Positions 32,231 through 42,199 are shown, counted from the first letter of the stretch. The stretch: 64,000 nucleotides of DNA from Oscillospiraceae bacterium (GCA_015063605.1 SVTV01000006.1:1-64000), one strand, 5' to 3'. Numbers and translations: made by a program. Notes: generated by a model not told the origin, from the letters alone.

Positions 32231-34334
32231 ATTTCTCATATTTGTCTTTGTAGTTTTGATAGATACGTTCGAGAGTATCGCTGCTGATATGCTTCCTGCC
32301 GAGCTTTTGCCCGCACACATATCTGAAGCTCTTCGCCAATTCAAACGCTATTTCGGTATCGCCCGACAGTATTAAGGAATAAGCAAAATTGGCACAAGCG
32401 ATCAACGTATTCGGGTGCGTCGCTCCCAAAACATCGTTATGCAGGTCGTACGATCTTTTCTTCAAGGCAAGAGCCTCATCCTGCATCTCCATAATACCGT
32501 ATGTGTAAGCCAGATTATTCATTGCATTGAGCGTCAGATAATTTCGTTCGCCGTAATTATTTTTGCAAAGCTCATATACCTCTTCCTTCATCTTCAACGA
32601 TCTTTTCAAGTTCCCTATTCTGCCGTATACTGTAGCAAGGTTCAGCCGTGATTGTAATACAGCCGGGTGAACGTCTCCGAAGATCTTACATAATTTCGAA
32701 TATGCTTCCTTTTGCATTGAAAGACCTGTCATTTTCATTTCCTGTCTTTCGTGCTTCGCATATAAAGTCGCTAGATTTGATAAGGCAGCCAATGTACGAT
32801 AATCGTCTCCGCTATAATAGTTTTTGCAAAACTCGTAGAGTTCTTTGACTAATTTAATCGCTTTATCGGTCTGTCCGCAGCTGTAGTATGCTGCCGCCAG
32901 ATTTGATCTTACTGCCAGTATACTGTCCTCGGAAAGCTTTTTGACGCCTACATATTTATTCAGCTCCTCACAGAATTCAGCGGCTTTGTCATGCTCTCCC
33001 CTTTTCAGACATATATCGGACAGTGATCTCAGTACATTTGATAGAAGCTCACCGTTACCGTCTGACGATCTTAAAAGGTTGTAAGCTTTAATACACGATT
33101 TGTAAGCTTTTTTGTATTCCTCAAAGAAGCAGTAAGTATAACCCAGATTATATTCCGCCAAAACGGCAAAATATGAGCTCTCACCGAACTCCTCGATCAT
33201 AGAATTTCTGTATAATTCGCCCCATTTAATTGATTCCGCACAATCGGGAGATACTCCGTTTCCAGCCCTGTACATTATGGAAAGGTATGATGCCGCGGCA
33301 ATATCACCGCTCTCTGCCGCTTCAGTCAGCAAGCAAACCGCGCGTGAGCTATCCTTTTCCACATCTATACCGTTATGATAAGCAAGACCCATAAGATATT
33401 TATGCTCCGGAGTATCCTCCTTTGCTTCACATTCGAATTTGCCGGGCAGTTCATCTATCTCAACACACTCGGGGAATCCGGGAATAAATTTATCAAAATC
33501 ATCTTTGACGTGTCTGCGTATCGCTTCGTTTTTTTCGGGCTCGATGGGTAGTATTACCTTGTTCTTATCCTTGGACTTCGGATACTCTACGGTTTTGACA
33601 TAGTTTCCCGGTTCGATAAGATTATCCGTCACCAAAAAAGCCACGGCATTGCTTTTGTCTATTTCGTGATCTATGTTTATCGAATAATCCTCGGCAAGAG
33701 GCAGATATTCATCATACCAAATCGCAACGTCACGAAGCTCATTCCTGTCATGTATATCCTTCATCAAAGGCTTCACATATCCGCGGTCCTTTTTCCTGTA
33801 GCTGAAAAAGATCCGTGAAGAGAATTCTTTCTTGATTCTCTGTATCGTTTCATCCTTCAAAAAACGCTCATCGAAAAATCTTTTCAACTTTTCCTCGTAC
33901 GGTACGGTACCCTTGCCTATGATCTTCGAGCTTACCCATTGTGTTTTACCGAACACAGAGCTTTCATACAGCTTATCGAGCTCGGGCTCCATCACAAAGG
34001 GCAATACCGTAACATTATGCTTGAATGCGATATCAATTTCCCCGAGAGCGATATTATCTTCGTTTACTTTAAGGAGTTCGCTTGTCACCGGAACGATAAC
34101 AAGGCTCATATCCTCTATGAATCCCATCTCTTCATCGGGGATCTTAAAGGAATCGTTCTTCTTTCTGTATATACGACAGCTTTCTCCGGAATACTTAAAA
34201 ACATCAAATGCCATCTCATCGTAATAATGAGCGTCATTCTTGTGACAAGTAAAGTATACCTTGTTGAAGGTCTCCCCAGGTTTACGTGATTCGACCTTTA
34301 AAAAATCTATTCTTAGTTTTTCATTCTCATTCAT
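32229..34334 (-). CDS. Double-TIR, Sel1 and TPR protein
   Basis: 701 residues. A first TIR-like region (about 24-150) starts KVYFTCHKNDAHYYDEMAF. A second, better TIR domain (about 172-290) starts SRIFFSYRKKDRGYV and includes AIWYDEYLPLAEDYS and FLVTDNLIEPGNYVKTVEYP, where the Glu could be the NADase residue. Two Sel1-like repeats follow (about 320-385), then at least six TPR/kinesin-light-chain-like units to the end (for example LAALSNLATLYAKHER, LNAMNNLAYTYGIMEMQ). Such proteins sense a ligand by repeats and signal or cut NAD+ by TIR; an immune role is possible. It is 49 bp after the sugar isomerase gene on the same strand and may share its promoter. Confidence 0.8.
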   Translation of the reverse strand: MNENEKLRIDFLKVESRKPGETFNKVYFTCHKNDAHYYDEMAFDVFKYSGESCRIYRKKNDSFKIPDEEMGFIEDMSLVIVPVTSELLKVNEDNIALGEIDIAFKHNVTVLPFVMEPELDKLYESSVFGKTQWVSSKIIGKGTVPYEEKLKRFFDERFLKDETIQRIKKEFSSRIFFSYRKKDRGYVKPLMKDIHDRNELRDVAIWYDEYLPLAEDYSINIDHEIDKSNAVAFLVTDNLIEPGNYVKTVEYPKSKDKNKVILPIEPEKNEAIRRHVKDDFDKFIPGFPECVEIDELPGKFECEAKEDTPEHKYLMGLAYHNGIDVEKDSSRAVCLLTEAAESGDIAAASYLSIMYRAGNGVSPDCAESIKWGELYRNSMIEEFGESSYFAVLAEYNLGYTYCFFEEYKKAYKSCIKAYNLLRSSDGNGELLSNVLRSLSDICLKRGEHDKAAEFCEELNKYVGVKKLSEDSILAVRSNLAAAYYSCGQTDKAIKLVKELYEFCKNYYSGDDYRTLAALSNLATLYAKHERQEMKMTGLSMQKEAYSKLCKIFGDVHPAVLQSRLNLATVYGRIGNLKRSLKMKEEVYELCKNNYGERNYLTLNAMNNLAYTYGIMEMQDEALALKKRSYDLHNDVLGATHPNTLIACANFAYSLILSGDTEIAFELAKSFRYVCGQKLGRKHISSDTLERIYQNYKDKYEK

Positions 34335-34383
34335 CTACATATCCTCGATCCGAATATCGATACAAAAAAGTCATAACATTGAC

Positions 34384-35199
34384 CTACTCAAACAAAGCCT
34401 CAAGCTTTTCAATTGCTTGCTCTATTTCGGGAAGCTCCTTATGCCAATGCTTTTCCCACTCCAGCGAAAAATAACCTTTATATCCCTTTGAATTCATATA
34501 ATGTATCATTCTTACGATCTCCAGCTCTCCTTCACCGGGAAGTACAAGCTGTCCCGCCTTTATATCCTTTATATGAACATGGCGTATAAAAGGGGCAAAG
34601 GTATCGTAAAATTTCTGCCAATTCTTTCCGTACACATTATGTGTGTGGCATATATCCCAAATAAGTCCGAAGGAATCGAAATCTCCGCAAAGCTCGGTTA
34701 CGGGCAGAAGCCTATCCGGTGTATTGAAATCGCCGTGTACCTCAAGGAACACGGAAACGCCTGTGTTTTCGGCATAAAGAGAAAGCTCCCTTATCCCTTT
34801 TGCCACGCGGGAAACGCATTCTTTTTCATCACCCGATATTCTGTTTCCAAATACACGTATTGCCGAAAAGCCTATTCTTTCCGCAATTTCCAGCGCACGC
34901 TTTCCCTCTTCCATATTCTTTTCGTATTCATTTATATCGTGAAATGATACGGACGTACCCAACACAAGAGGTCTGACGCCTGCGGCTTCAAAGGATCTTT
35001 TTGTATTCTCGGCATTTGCAGGAGCAAAATCCGGTATCATTTCATTACGTAATTCTCCGCCTATACCCCGTACCTCGATCGCGGGAATGCTATATTGTTT
35101 TGCAAGAGCAAGTATTTCCGACAATGAGCGGTCAGCACAGCCCAAGGTCGAAAAGCAACGATTTATTGAAATGGGGGTTATTTCAGACTTTAATTTCAT
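34384..35199 (-). CDS. Sugar phosphate isomerase/epimerase (TIM barrel)
   Basis: The start at 35199 follows GGAGGAG; the longer ORF from 35265 has no site. 271 residues of the AP-endonuclease-2-like TIM-barrel family. EVHGDFNT and IWDICHTHNVYG carry the Glu/Asp/His metal ligands, and RHVHIKDIKAG adds another His; the last Glu is in YFSLEWEKHWH. Members isomerise or epimerise sugars such as hydroxypyruvate, tagatose or inosose derivatives. The substrate is not clear. A promoter lies at 35268-35296. Confidence 0.85.
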   Translation of the reverse strand: MKLKSEITPISINRCFSTLGCADRSLSEILALAKQYSIPAIEVRGIGGELRNEMIPDFAPANAENTKRSFEAAGVRPLVLGTSVSFHDINEYEKNMEEGKRALEIAERIGFSAIRVFGNRISGDEKECVSRVAKGIRELSLYAENTGVSVFLEVHGDFNTPDRLLPVTELCGDFDSFGLIWDICHTHNVYGKNWQKFYDTFAPFIRHVHIKDIKAGQLVLPGEGELEIVRMIHYMNSKGYKGYFSLEWEKHWHKELPEIEQAIEKLEALFE

Positions 35200-35267
35200 T
35201 GATATCTCCTCCGATATTAATTTATGTGTGTCGCCGTAATGAACCGCTTCAGCTTTATTATTCATCC

Positions 35268-35296
35268 ATTATACATCAAAGGATTCCGTTTTTCAA
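35268..35296 (-). promoter_or_regulatory. Promoter of the sugar isomerase gene
   Basis: Minus strand TTGAAA (35291-35296), 17 bp, TATAAT (35268-35273). Leader about 60 nt. The TIR gene downstream may be read through from here. Confidence 0.75.
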
Positions 35297-35422
35297 GAAA
35301 ATATGAAAATTTACGGAGAATAAATTTATCATTTTAAAAAAGCACACTCATCCGGACGCTTTTATACCGACTTCTTCATCAAATCTTAAAATATAGTTTC
35401 ATGTGATTTATGCAAAATTATA

Positions 35423-35451
35423 TTGATTTTCGGATGGCGGTGTGATATACT
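35423..35451 (+). promoter_or_regulatory. Promoter of the ABC-deo operon
   Basis: Plus strand TTGATT (35423-35428), 17 bp, TATACT (35446-35451), about 55 nt before the ATPase ATG. The seven genes from 35513 to 43495 could be one transcript from here. Confidence 0.65.
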
Positions 35452-35512
35452 TATATTTAGCCGTAAGGAGTTTTTCAACTACGGTCAAGTTTTCCAAAAG
35501 GAAGTGTTAGGA

Positions 35513-36430
35513 ATGAGTTTATCCGTAAAAAATTTGCGAAAAGTTTTCGGAGAAAAAACAGCGGTCGATGACCTCAGCTTTGAAATGAACAAAAGCGGAG
35601 TATTCGGCCTTATAGGCACAAACGGTGCGGGAAAGACAACCACCATACGAATGATACTTGGTATACTCACTCCGGATAACGGAAGTGCGGTATGGAACGG
35701 AAATATGATAACGAGAGAGACCTTAAGCTTCGGATATATGCCCGAGGAACGCGGTCTTTATATGAAAAATACAGTCATCGATCAGCTTTGTTACTTCGGT
35801 ATGCTGAGAGGTATGACTAAATCAAATGCAAAGGGAGCCGCTGAAAAGCTTCTCGACAGACTCGGAGTTATGGAATACAAAAACATGAACGCCGAAAAGC
35901 TTTCAAAGGGAAATCAGCAAAAGATACAGCTTATCGCCACGCTTATCCACGACCCTCTTCTTATATTTCTTGACGAGCCTTTTTCGGGACTTGATCCTAT
36001 AAATGCAGAGATGCTGAGGGAATTGATTGATGAACTGATAAAGAGCGGAAAATATATCGTAATGAGCAGCCATCAGATGAACACGGTCGAAGAATACTGT
36101 GAAAATCTTATAATACTCCACCACGGTAAAACGATGCTCAACGGAAATCTTCGCGATATAAAGAGAAGCTACGGTCACACCAATCTTACTCTAAAGACAG
36201 CGTCGGACAATATTTCCGAAGAATCTGTCATTGCGAAGGCTAAGGATTTTGGAATAGAGCTTATAGATACGAGCGCCGATGAGATCCACTTCAAGATAGG
36301 CGGAGACAGGCAAGCCAATGATTTTTTGAAGGTTCTTGTAGCTTCAGACATATTTCCCGTAAAATATGAGATCCGTGAGCCCTCGCTCAATGAAATATTT
36401 ATAGAAAAGGTAGGAGGTAATATTCAATGA
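35513..36430 (+). CDS. ABC transporter ATP-binding protein, NatA-like
   Basis: The start at 35513 (MSLSVKNLRKVFG) is chosen by homology and an AGGA just before it. 305 residues. Walker A is GTNGAGKTT (35-43), the signature is LSKGNQQK (about 133), and Walker B is LLIFLDEPFSGLDP (about 150). The H-loop is MSSHQMNTVEE. The C-terminal extension is typical of ABC-2 exporters of the NatA type. It powers the permease encoded next; their genes overlap by 4 bp (ATGA). The substrate may be sodium, an antibiotic or another small molecule. Confidence 0.88.
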   Translation: MSLSVKNLRKVFGEKTAVDDLSFEMNKSGVFGLIGTNGAGKTTTIRMILGILTPDNGSAVWNGNMITRETLSFGYMPEERGLYMKNTVIDQLCYFGMLRGMTKSNAKGAAEKLLDRLGVMEYKNMNAEKLSKGNQQKIQLIATLIHDPLLIFLDEPFSGLDPINAEMLRELIDELIKSGKYIVMSSHQMNTVEEYCENLIILHHGKTMLNGNLRDIKRSYGHTNLTLKTASDNISEESVIAKAKDFGIELIDTSADEIHFKIGGDRQANDFLKVLVASDIFPVKYEIREPSLNEIFIEKVGGNIQ

Positions 36431-37746
36431 AGCAAATACTAACTGTATTCAAATTTACATATCTTGACGCTTTAAGAAAGAAGGCTTTCATTATAACCAC
36501 AGCACTTCTTATAGCGTTGATCTTTGTTGTATGCCTCATACCCACATTAATAGATCTTTTTTCCGGTGATAACGGATCTGAGAGTATACCCGAAACGGGA
36601 GAGGGTATTCTTATACCCGATACCACGGAGATCCCCGATGACACGAACGATCCGGACGAATATGTTCCTTCACAGACCTGCTATTACTTTGACAGCTCTT
36701 CACTTTTCCCGGAAGGCTTTGATGCTCTTGAATTGTTTCTTTTTGATACAAAGGTAATACTTGCCGACAGCACTCATAATATAGAAGACATACGTGAAAT
36801 CATCAAAACGGATGACTCCGTATTTCTTGTTGAAATAACAGATATGGAGGGGCTTCCTTTTGTTTCATTGACGACAAAGGACTTCATGTCCTCCGTATCC
36901 ACCTCATATGTCATGGATATATTGGACAACGCATACAGAGATATGAAGCTTAATGAATTGGGCGTTACGGAGGAGACACTGAATGTTATCAATACGACTC
37001 TTCCCTATTCCGTAAGCAGTGCAGGTATGTTAGATATCACCTCTTATATAGTCGGTATCCTTGCAACGCTTCTTATCTTCTTTGCTGTCTATTATTACGG
37101 TTACGGCGTGGCGATGTCAGTTGCAACGGAAAAGGCAACAAGGGTAATGGAAACACTTATAGTATCCGCAAAGCCTTCCCGTATCCTTATAGGTAAATGT
37201 CTTGCAATGGGTGCATTAGGTCTGACACAGCTTGGAGCTGTGATATTATCTGCCGTGATCGGCTTCTGTACGTTCATTCCGAAGGACTTTACGGTTATGG
37301 GTGCTCCCCTGTCTCTTGCATCTATCCCCGTTTCATCTCTGGTACTTCTTATTGTCTATTTCTTATTGGGATATACATTGTACGCTTTTCTCAATTCCGT
37401 TTGCGGTGCAACTGTAAGCAAGATAGAGGATCTTAATTCCGCTATGATGCCTGTAATGTTCATAGCATTGATATCCTTTTATATCGGTTATTTCTCCGCT
37501 ATATCGGCATCGGAAACAAGTATAATCCAGAAGATCGCTACGTACGTTCCCTTCACTTCGCCGTTTATCATGCCGTATAAGCTTCTTACAAGCAATGTAC
37601 CGACGCTTGATATTATCCTTTCGGTGATCTTCCTTATCGCCGCAATTGCGGTAGTATCATTCGTAAGCATAAAGCTTTATTCCGCATCGGTTCTTCACTA
37701 CGGCAAAAAGCTCAAATTCAAGGACGCATACAAAACAAAGCTTTAA
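36427..37746 (+). CDS. ABC-2 type permease, NatB-like
   Basis: 439 residues. One membrane segment lies at the N-terminus (about 19-45), then a long outside domain to about residue 200, then five more segments between about 205 and 425, the NatB/ABC2_membrane_3 layout. It includes KPSRILIGKCLAMGALGLTQ in the first cytoplasmic loop. It forms the membrane part of an exporter with the ATPase upstream. The next gene starts 37 bp later after AAGGAGACATTACT. Confidence 0.82.
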   Translation: MKQILTVFKFTYLDALRKKAFIITTALLIALIFVVCLIPTLIDLFSGDNGSESIPETGEGILIPDTTEIPDDTNDPDEYVPSQTCYYFDSSSLFPEGFDALELFLFDTKVILADSTHNIEDIREIIKTDDSVFLVEITDMEGLPFVSLTTKDFMSSVSTSYVMDILDNAYRDMKLNELGVTEETLNVINTTLPYSVSSAGMLDITSYIVGILATLLIFFAVYYYGYGVAMSVATEKATRVMETLIVSAKPSRILIGKCLAMGALGLTQLGAVILSAVIGFCTFIPKDFTVMGAPLSLASIPVSSLVLLIVYFLLGYTLYAFLNSVCGATVSKIEDLNSAMMPVMFIALISFYIGYFSAISASETSIIQKIATYVPFTSPFIMPYKLLTSNVPTLDIILSVIFLIAAIAVVSFVSIKLYSASVLHYGKKLKFKDAYKTKL

Positions 37747-37783
37747 TATAGCTTTATAAGACTTTGAACAAGGAGACATTACT

Positions 37784-39925
37784 ATGGAAAGAAATTATCA
37801 GTTCAGAGAAAGACTTTTAGTCGTACACGAAAAAAATATATGCACCGATAAAGAACCCGTTTGGGGATTTAACGATTCCTGCGTTTTCTCGGATGAATGG
37901 AAGATCATATATCCCGCCGATTCGGATAAAACAATGAAATATGCGGCAGAGGACTTAAGAGAATTCTTCAATGAGTCCTGCTGTATTTTCCCGAATTGCA
38001 TTGCAAAAAAATCGATCGATACAAATCCCGACAAATGTATCTACCTTGTCATCGAAGGAGCAGAAGACGAGAACAAACGTAATGAATATACCGTTACGGT
38101 AACAGAAAGCAAGGTCGTCATAAAAGCACCCACCTCACGCGGAATAGCGCAAGGCGTTTATTATCTTGAGGATGAGATGCGTAAGAACAGATATCCCGCT
38201 GTAAAATCTACGGAATTCAATCGTCATTCCGTATTTACGCCCCGTTTGACTCATTCGGGCTTCGGACTTGATATGTTTCCCGATAATCATCTGAAGGCTA
38301 TAGCACATTTGGGTATAGATGCGATAATGGTTTTTGTCAAGGCTGTCGACAAGACACCGCATGGCTATGTGGATTTTAACGATCTTATATACAGAGCCTC
38401 CACATACGGCCTTGATGTTTATGCATACAGCTATATCATAAGCAACCGCCATCCCGATGACGAGGATGCTTACGAGCATTATGAATCAACGTACGGAAAG
38501 CTTTTTGCATCGTGCCCCGGTCTTAAAGGCGTTATATTCGTAGGAGAGTCATGCGAATTTCCAAGCAAGGATGAGCGTACCGTTCCTTTGCATTATTATG
38601 AGGTAACGCCCGAGAATAATCCGAAACATCTGCCCACACCCGGCTGGTTCCCGTGCTATGATTATCCCCAATGGTTGGAGCTTATCAAAAAGATCGTAAG
38701 AAATCACAATGAAAAAGCCGATATAATCCTTTGGACATATAACTGGGGATATCAGCCCGAGGATTTAAGGATAAAGCTTATTGAAAATATGCCTGCCGAT
38801 ATAGGTCTTATGGCAACATTCGAAATGTTCGAGGATATTCCGGCTGATAACGGCGCCGTTGTAAGATGCGTCGATTACACTCTTGCCTTTGAAGGCCCGG
38901 GCAAGTATTTTCTCAGTGAGGCAAAAGCCGCAAAGAAGTTCGGACTTAAGCTTCATTCACAATCAAACACGGGCGGTCTTGCGTGGGACATTGGAACGAT
39001 CCCATATATTCCCGCACCTTACATATGGATAAAGCGATACAAAAATATAGTTGAGTGCAACAAGGAATACGGTCTTCAGGGTCTGATGGAGTGTCATCAT
39101 TACGGAATCTGGCCAAAGAGCATAATTGCAAGACTGGAGAAACTTTGCCTTACTTCCCCCGAAAAAACGCCCGAAAAGCATCTTGAGGAGCTTGTAATTG
39201 CAGATTTCGGAAAAGAATATGCCGAAAACGTTCTTGAAGCATTCAAGTGCTTCTCAGAGGGACATTCAAGGTACATTCCCACAAATCAAGATCAGTACGG
39301 TCCGTTCAGAGTAGGTCCATCTTATCCTCTGCTTTACAAGACAAAGACTGTATTCGATTCTCCCGAGTATGCACATTTCGGAAACAACAGAATATGCAAT
39401 CCCATGTATTCATATGATCTGAAAAACAGAAGGCTCAACTTTGAAAACGAGCTTGAAAATCTTACCGTAATGGAAGAAAAGTACGATGAGGGATGCGAAA
39501 TTCTTGAGGGAATTATTGATAAGTTAAGCGGTAACGATAAGGAAAACTGCCGCTATCTTTTGGGATTGGGAAGATTTATAACAAATGCAGTCAGAACAAC
39601 GCTCAATACAAAGAAATGGTATGAAGCCAAGATAAAGCTTCTTGAGCTTATTCAAGCCTCCCCCTGCAAAGCTTCATATGAAGAGGCTGAGATTCAGATA
39701 AAGCTTATGAAAGAAATCGCAGAGCGTGAGATCAAGAATGCCGAAAGCACCATTGAATACGTACGCTTCGATTCACGTCTCGGATTTGAGCCCTCAATGG
39801 AATATATGTGTGATGAAGCTCACATACTCCGGAAGATAGAGCACACGAGAGACGCTCTGAAGGAAGCTGTCGCTGAATTTGAAAGCACCTTCAAGGAATA
39901 TATTGGTAATACGGAGAAAGAATAA
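37784..39925 (+). CDS. Putative glycoside hydrolase (GH20b-like domain plus TIM barrel)
   Basis: 713 residues without a signal peptide, so probably cytoplasmic. Residues about 30-140 look like the zincin-like/GH20b N-domain (KYAAEDLREFF, CIYLVIEG, KAPTSRGIAQGVYYLEDE). A barrel-like domain follows with TPRLTHSGFGLDM, HLGIDAIMVFVKAVD, GLDVYAYSYI and VIFVGESCEFP, in which the Glu may be catalytic, and ILWTYNWGY. A helical C-terminal domain is last (about 540-700). The order resembles GH20/GH84/GH67-type proteins, but I cannot name the family. It is 2 bp before deoC, which hints at nucleoside or amino-sugar breakdown. Confidence 0.5.
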   Translation: MERNYQFRERLLVVHEKNICTDKEPVWGFNDSCVFSDEWKIIYPADSDKTMKYAAEDLREFFNESCCIFPNCIAKKSIDTNPDKCIYLVIEGAEDENKRNEYTVTVTESKVVIKAPTSRGIAQGVYYLEDEMRKNRYPAVKSTEFNRHSVFTPRLTHSGFGLDMFPDNHLKAIAHLGIDAIMVFVKAVDKTPHGYVDFNDLIYRASTYGLDVYAYSYIISNRHPDDEDAYEHYESTYGKLFASCPGLKGVIFVGESCEFPSKDERTVPLHYYEVTPENNPKHLPTPGWFPCYDYPQWLELIKKIVRNHNEKADIILWTYNWGYQPEDLRIKLIENMPADIGLMATFEMFEDIPADNGAVVRCVDYTLAFEGPGKYFLSEAKAAKKFGLKLHSQSNTGGLAWDIGTIPYIPAPYIWIKRYKNIVECNKEYGLQGLMECHHYGIWPKSIIARLEKLCLTSPEKTPEKHLEELVIADFGKEYAENVLEAFKCFSEGHSRYIPTNQDQYGPFRVGPSYPLLYKTKTVFDSPEYAHFGNNRICNPMYSYDLKNRRLNFENELENLTVMEEKYDEGCEILEGIIDKLSGNDKENCRYLLGLGRFITNAVRTTLNTKKWYEAKIKLLELIQASPCKASYEEAEIQIKLMKEIAEREIKNAESTIEYVRFDSRLGFEPSMEYMCDEAHILRKIEHTRDALKEAVAEFESTFKEYIGNTEKE

Positions 39926-39927
39926 TT

Positions 39928-40605
39928 ATGATAACCGACAAAAAACTCATTTCACTTCTATCAATGGTAGATCACACTCTTCTTTCGATAACGGCGCAAA
40001 GAAGCGAATATATAAAGCTTTGCGATGATGGAATGAAATACAAGACCGCTTCTGTATGTATTCCCGCTTCGAGAGTCGGTGATATGTACGCCTATATGGG
40101 AAACGAGCTTCCCATCTGCACAGTCATTGGATTCCCTAACGGTTATTCTACAGCCGCCTCAAAGATATTTGAAGCCGAGGACGCCATCAAAAACGGCGCA
40201 CGTGAAATAGACACCGTAATAAACATCGGTTTATTGAAGGAGAAAAGATACAAAGATATCTTAACAGAGCTTAAGGATCTGAAAAAGGCTTGCGGAGAAA
40301 ATATTCTTAAGGTAATAATAGAGACTTGCCTTTTGACAGAGGAAGAAAAGATCGCTATGTGTGATATAGTATCAGAATCGGGTGCAGATTTCATAAAGAC
40401 ATCGACCGGCTTCTCTATCTCCGGTGCAACCAAAGAGGATGTTATTCTATTCAAAAAGCACTGTGCACCTCACGTCAGGATAAAAGCCGCAGGCGGAATA
40501 TCTTCCTTGGAGGATGCTTACGAATTTGTATCACTCGGTGCAGTACGTCTCGGTACAAGCAGAATAGTAAAAGCGGTAAAGGAAATGGAAACAAATAACC
40601 GCTGA
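39928..40605 (+). CDS. deoC: Deoxyribose-phosphate aldolase
   Basis: 225 residues, the usual size. VDHTLLS opens the barrel; GFPNGYSTAASKIFE, EIDTVINIGLLK and LKVIIETCLLT include the conserved Asp and active-site lysines (KV in strand 6), and FIKTSTGFSISGAT contains the lysine of the second TIM-barrel position. It splits 2-deoxyribose-5-phosphate to acetaldehyde and glyceraldehyde-3-phosphate. It is followed by deoB, cdd and pdp, together a complete deoxynucleoside salvage set. Confidence 0.93.
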   Translation: MITDKKLISLLSMVDHTLLSITAQRSEYIKLCDDGMKYKTASVCIPASRVGDMYAYMGNELPICTVIGFPNGYSTAASKIFEAEDAIKNGAREIDTVINIGLLKEKRYKDILTELKDLKKACGENILKVIIETCLLTEEEKIAMCDIVSESGADFIKTSTGFSISGATKEDVILFKKHCAPHVRIKAAGGISSLEDAYEFVSLGAVRLGTSRIVKAVKEMETNNR

Positions 40606-40617
40606 GAAAGGTTTAGT

Positions 40618-41766
40618 ATGATAATAAAAAAAGTATTTTTGATCGTTCTTGACAGCTTCGGTATCGGAAATGCACCAGATGCCAAGGAATTCAACGACGA
40701 AGGTGCCAATACATTCCGAAGTATTTCATCATCAGGTAATTTTTCGATACCAAATCTTACAAGGTTGGGTATAATGAATATTCCGGGTGTCATTTCCGAA
40801 AACAGCAGTTATTCTAAGGTAGATCACCCCACCGCATCCTACGGACGTGCATATGAGCTTTCCAACGGAAAGGATACCGTGGCGGGTCATTTTGAGATAG
40901 CGGGAATAATTTCCGATCTGCCTTTCCCCACATATCCCGACGGATTTCCCGAGGATCTCATGTATAAGATATGCCGTGAATGGGGATGCGGATATCTCTG
41001 CAACAAGCCTTATTCGGGAACGGAGGTCATTCACGATTACGGAAGAGAGCATATAGAAACTAAAAAGCCCATAGTATACACCTCTGTTGACAGCGTATTC
41101 CAGATAGCGGCACATGAGGAAGTTATTCCCGTTGACGAATTGTACAGACTGTGCGAGACCGCAAGGAGGATACTTGACGGTGAGCACCGTGTGGCAAGAG
41201 TCATTGCAAGACCTTTTATAGGTGAATATCCCGATTACCAAAGGACAACAAGACGTCATGATTACGCCATCAAGCCCGAGGGTAAAATGCTTTTGACGGA
41301 TCTTTCCGAAAAGGGATTCGATGTTCTTTCGGTTGGTAAGATAAATGATATTTTTTCCGGAGTGGGTATAACCAAATCATACGGAGCGAAAACAAACGAG
41401 GATGTGGCAAAAGCGACGGAAGAGATCTTGAAAACGGATTTCAACGGTCTTTGTTTTGTCAATTTTGTTGAGTTCGATTCCGTATACGGCCACAGAAACG
41501 ATATAGACGGTTATGCGGGCGCAGTTACGAGGATTGATTCGTGGCTTGGAAGCTTTATCGAAAAAATGACTGATGAGGATGCAATTATCGTTACAGCCGA
41601 TCACGGATGCGATCCCGGTTTTCCCGGAACGGATCATACAAGAGAAGCGGTTCCCGTATTGGTATACGGAAAAGCTCTTGAGCCTGCTCCTTTGGGAACC
41701 TTCGTCGGATTTGATAAGGTAGGAAGGATAGCCGAAAAGCTTTTGACAAAAGGCAGTATTTATTGA
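40618..41766 (+). CDS. deoB: Phosphopentomutase
   Basis: 382 residues of the alkaline-phosphatase-like metalloenzyme superfamily. The N-terminus has LIVLDSFGIGNAPDA with the metal-binding Asp, GKDTVAGHFEIAG contains the catalytic Thr, and the C-terminus has IVTADHGCDPGFPGTDHTRE with the metal Asp/His ligands. It interconverts (deoxy)ribose-1- and 5-phosphate, linking Pdp to DeoC. The start is 12 bp after deoC; the ribosome site is GAGAAAGG. Confidence 0.94.
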   Translation: MIIKKVFLIVLDSFGIGNAPDAKEFNDEGANTFRSISSSGNFSIPNLTRLGIMNIPGVISENSSYSKVDHPTASYGRAYELSNGKDTVAGHFEIAGIISDLPFPTYPDGFPEDLMYKICREWGCGYLCNKPYSGTEVIHDYGREHIETKKPIVYTSVDSVFQIAAHEEVIPVDELYRLCETARRILDGEHRVARVIARPFIGEYPDYQRTTRRHDYAIKPEGKMLLTDLSEKGFDVLSVGKINDIFSGVGITKSYGAKTNEDVAKATEEILKTDFNGLCFVNFVEFDSVYGHRNDIDGYAGAVTRIDSWLGSFIEKMTDEDAIIVTADHGCDPGFPGTDHTREAVPVLVYGKALEPAPLGTFVGFDKVGRIAEKLLTKGSIY

Positions 41767-41769
41767 GCC

Positions 41770-42183
41770 ATGAAGATAACAACAGATAAAGAAGATATTC
41801 TTTTAGCAAATGAAGCAAAAAGGGCAATGGAAAAGGCATATGCGCCGTATTCCGGCTTTCATGTAGGCGCGGCGCTCCTTACGAGAGAAGGAAAAGTATA
41901 TACGGGATGCAATATCGAAAATGCATCATATCCCGCAACTTGCTGTGCCGAAAGAACGGCTATATTCAAGGCGGTAAGCGAAGGCGAAAAATACTTTTCC
42001 AAGATCGCAATCGCGGGAGGAAAAAACGGTAACATTACTTCTATTTGCTACCCTTGCGGTATATGCAGACAGGTAATGAGTGAGTTTTTCGGTAAGGATT
42101 CGGAGATACTTCTCATAAATGAAAAGGATGAGGTTTATTCTTATAAGCTTTGCGAGCTTCTCCCCTATTCATTTGAGATGTAA
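41770..42183 (+). CDS. cdd: Cytidine deaminase
   Basis: 137 residues. The active-site pattern is complete: the zinc Cys and catalytic Glu in CCAERTAIFKAV (about 58-69), and the paired zinc cysteines in YPCGICRQVMSEF (about 95-107). It deaminates cytidine and deoxycytidine to uridine forms, which Pdp then splits. Homotetrameric and cytoplasmic in the family. The start is 3 bp after the deoB stop, so it is coupled. Confidence 0.94.
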   Translation: MKITTDKEDILLANEAKRAMEKAYAPYSGFHVGAALLTREGKVYTGCNIENASYPATCCAERTAIFKAVSEGEKYFSKIAIAGGKNGNITSICYPCGICRQVMSEFFGKDSEILLINEKDEVYSYKLCELLPYSFEM

Positions 42184-42199
42184 AATTTAAGGAGATACA

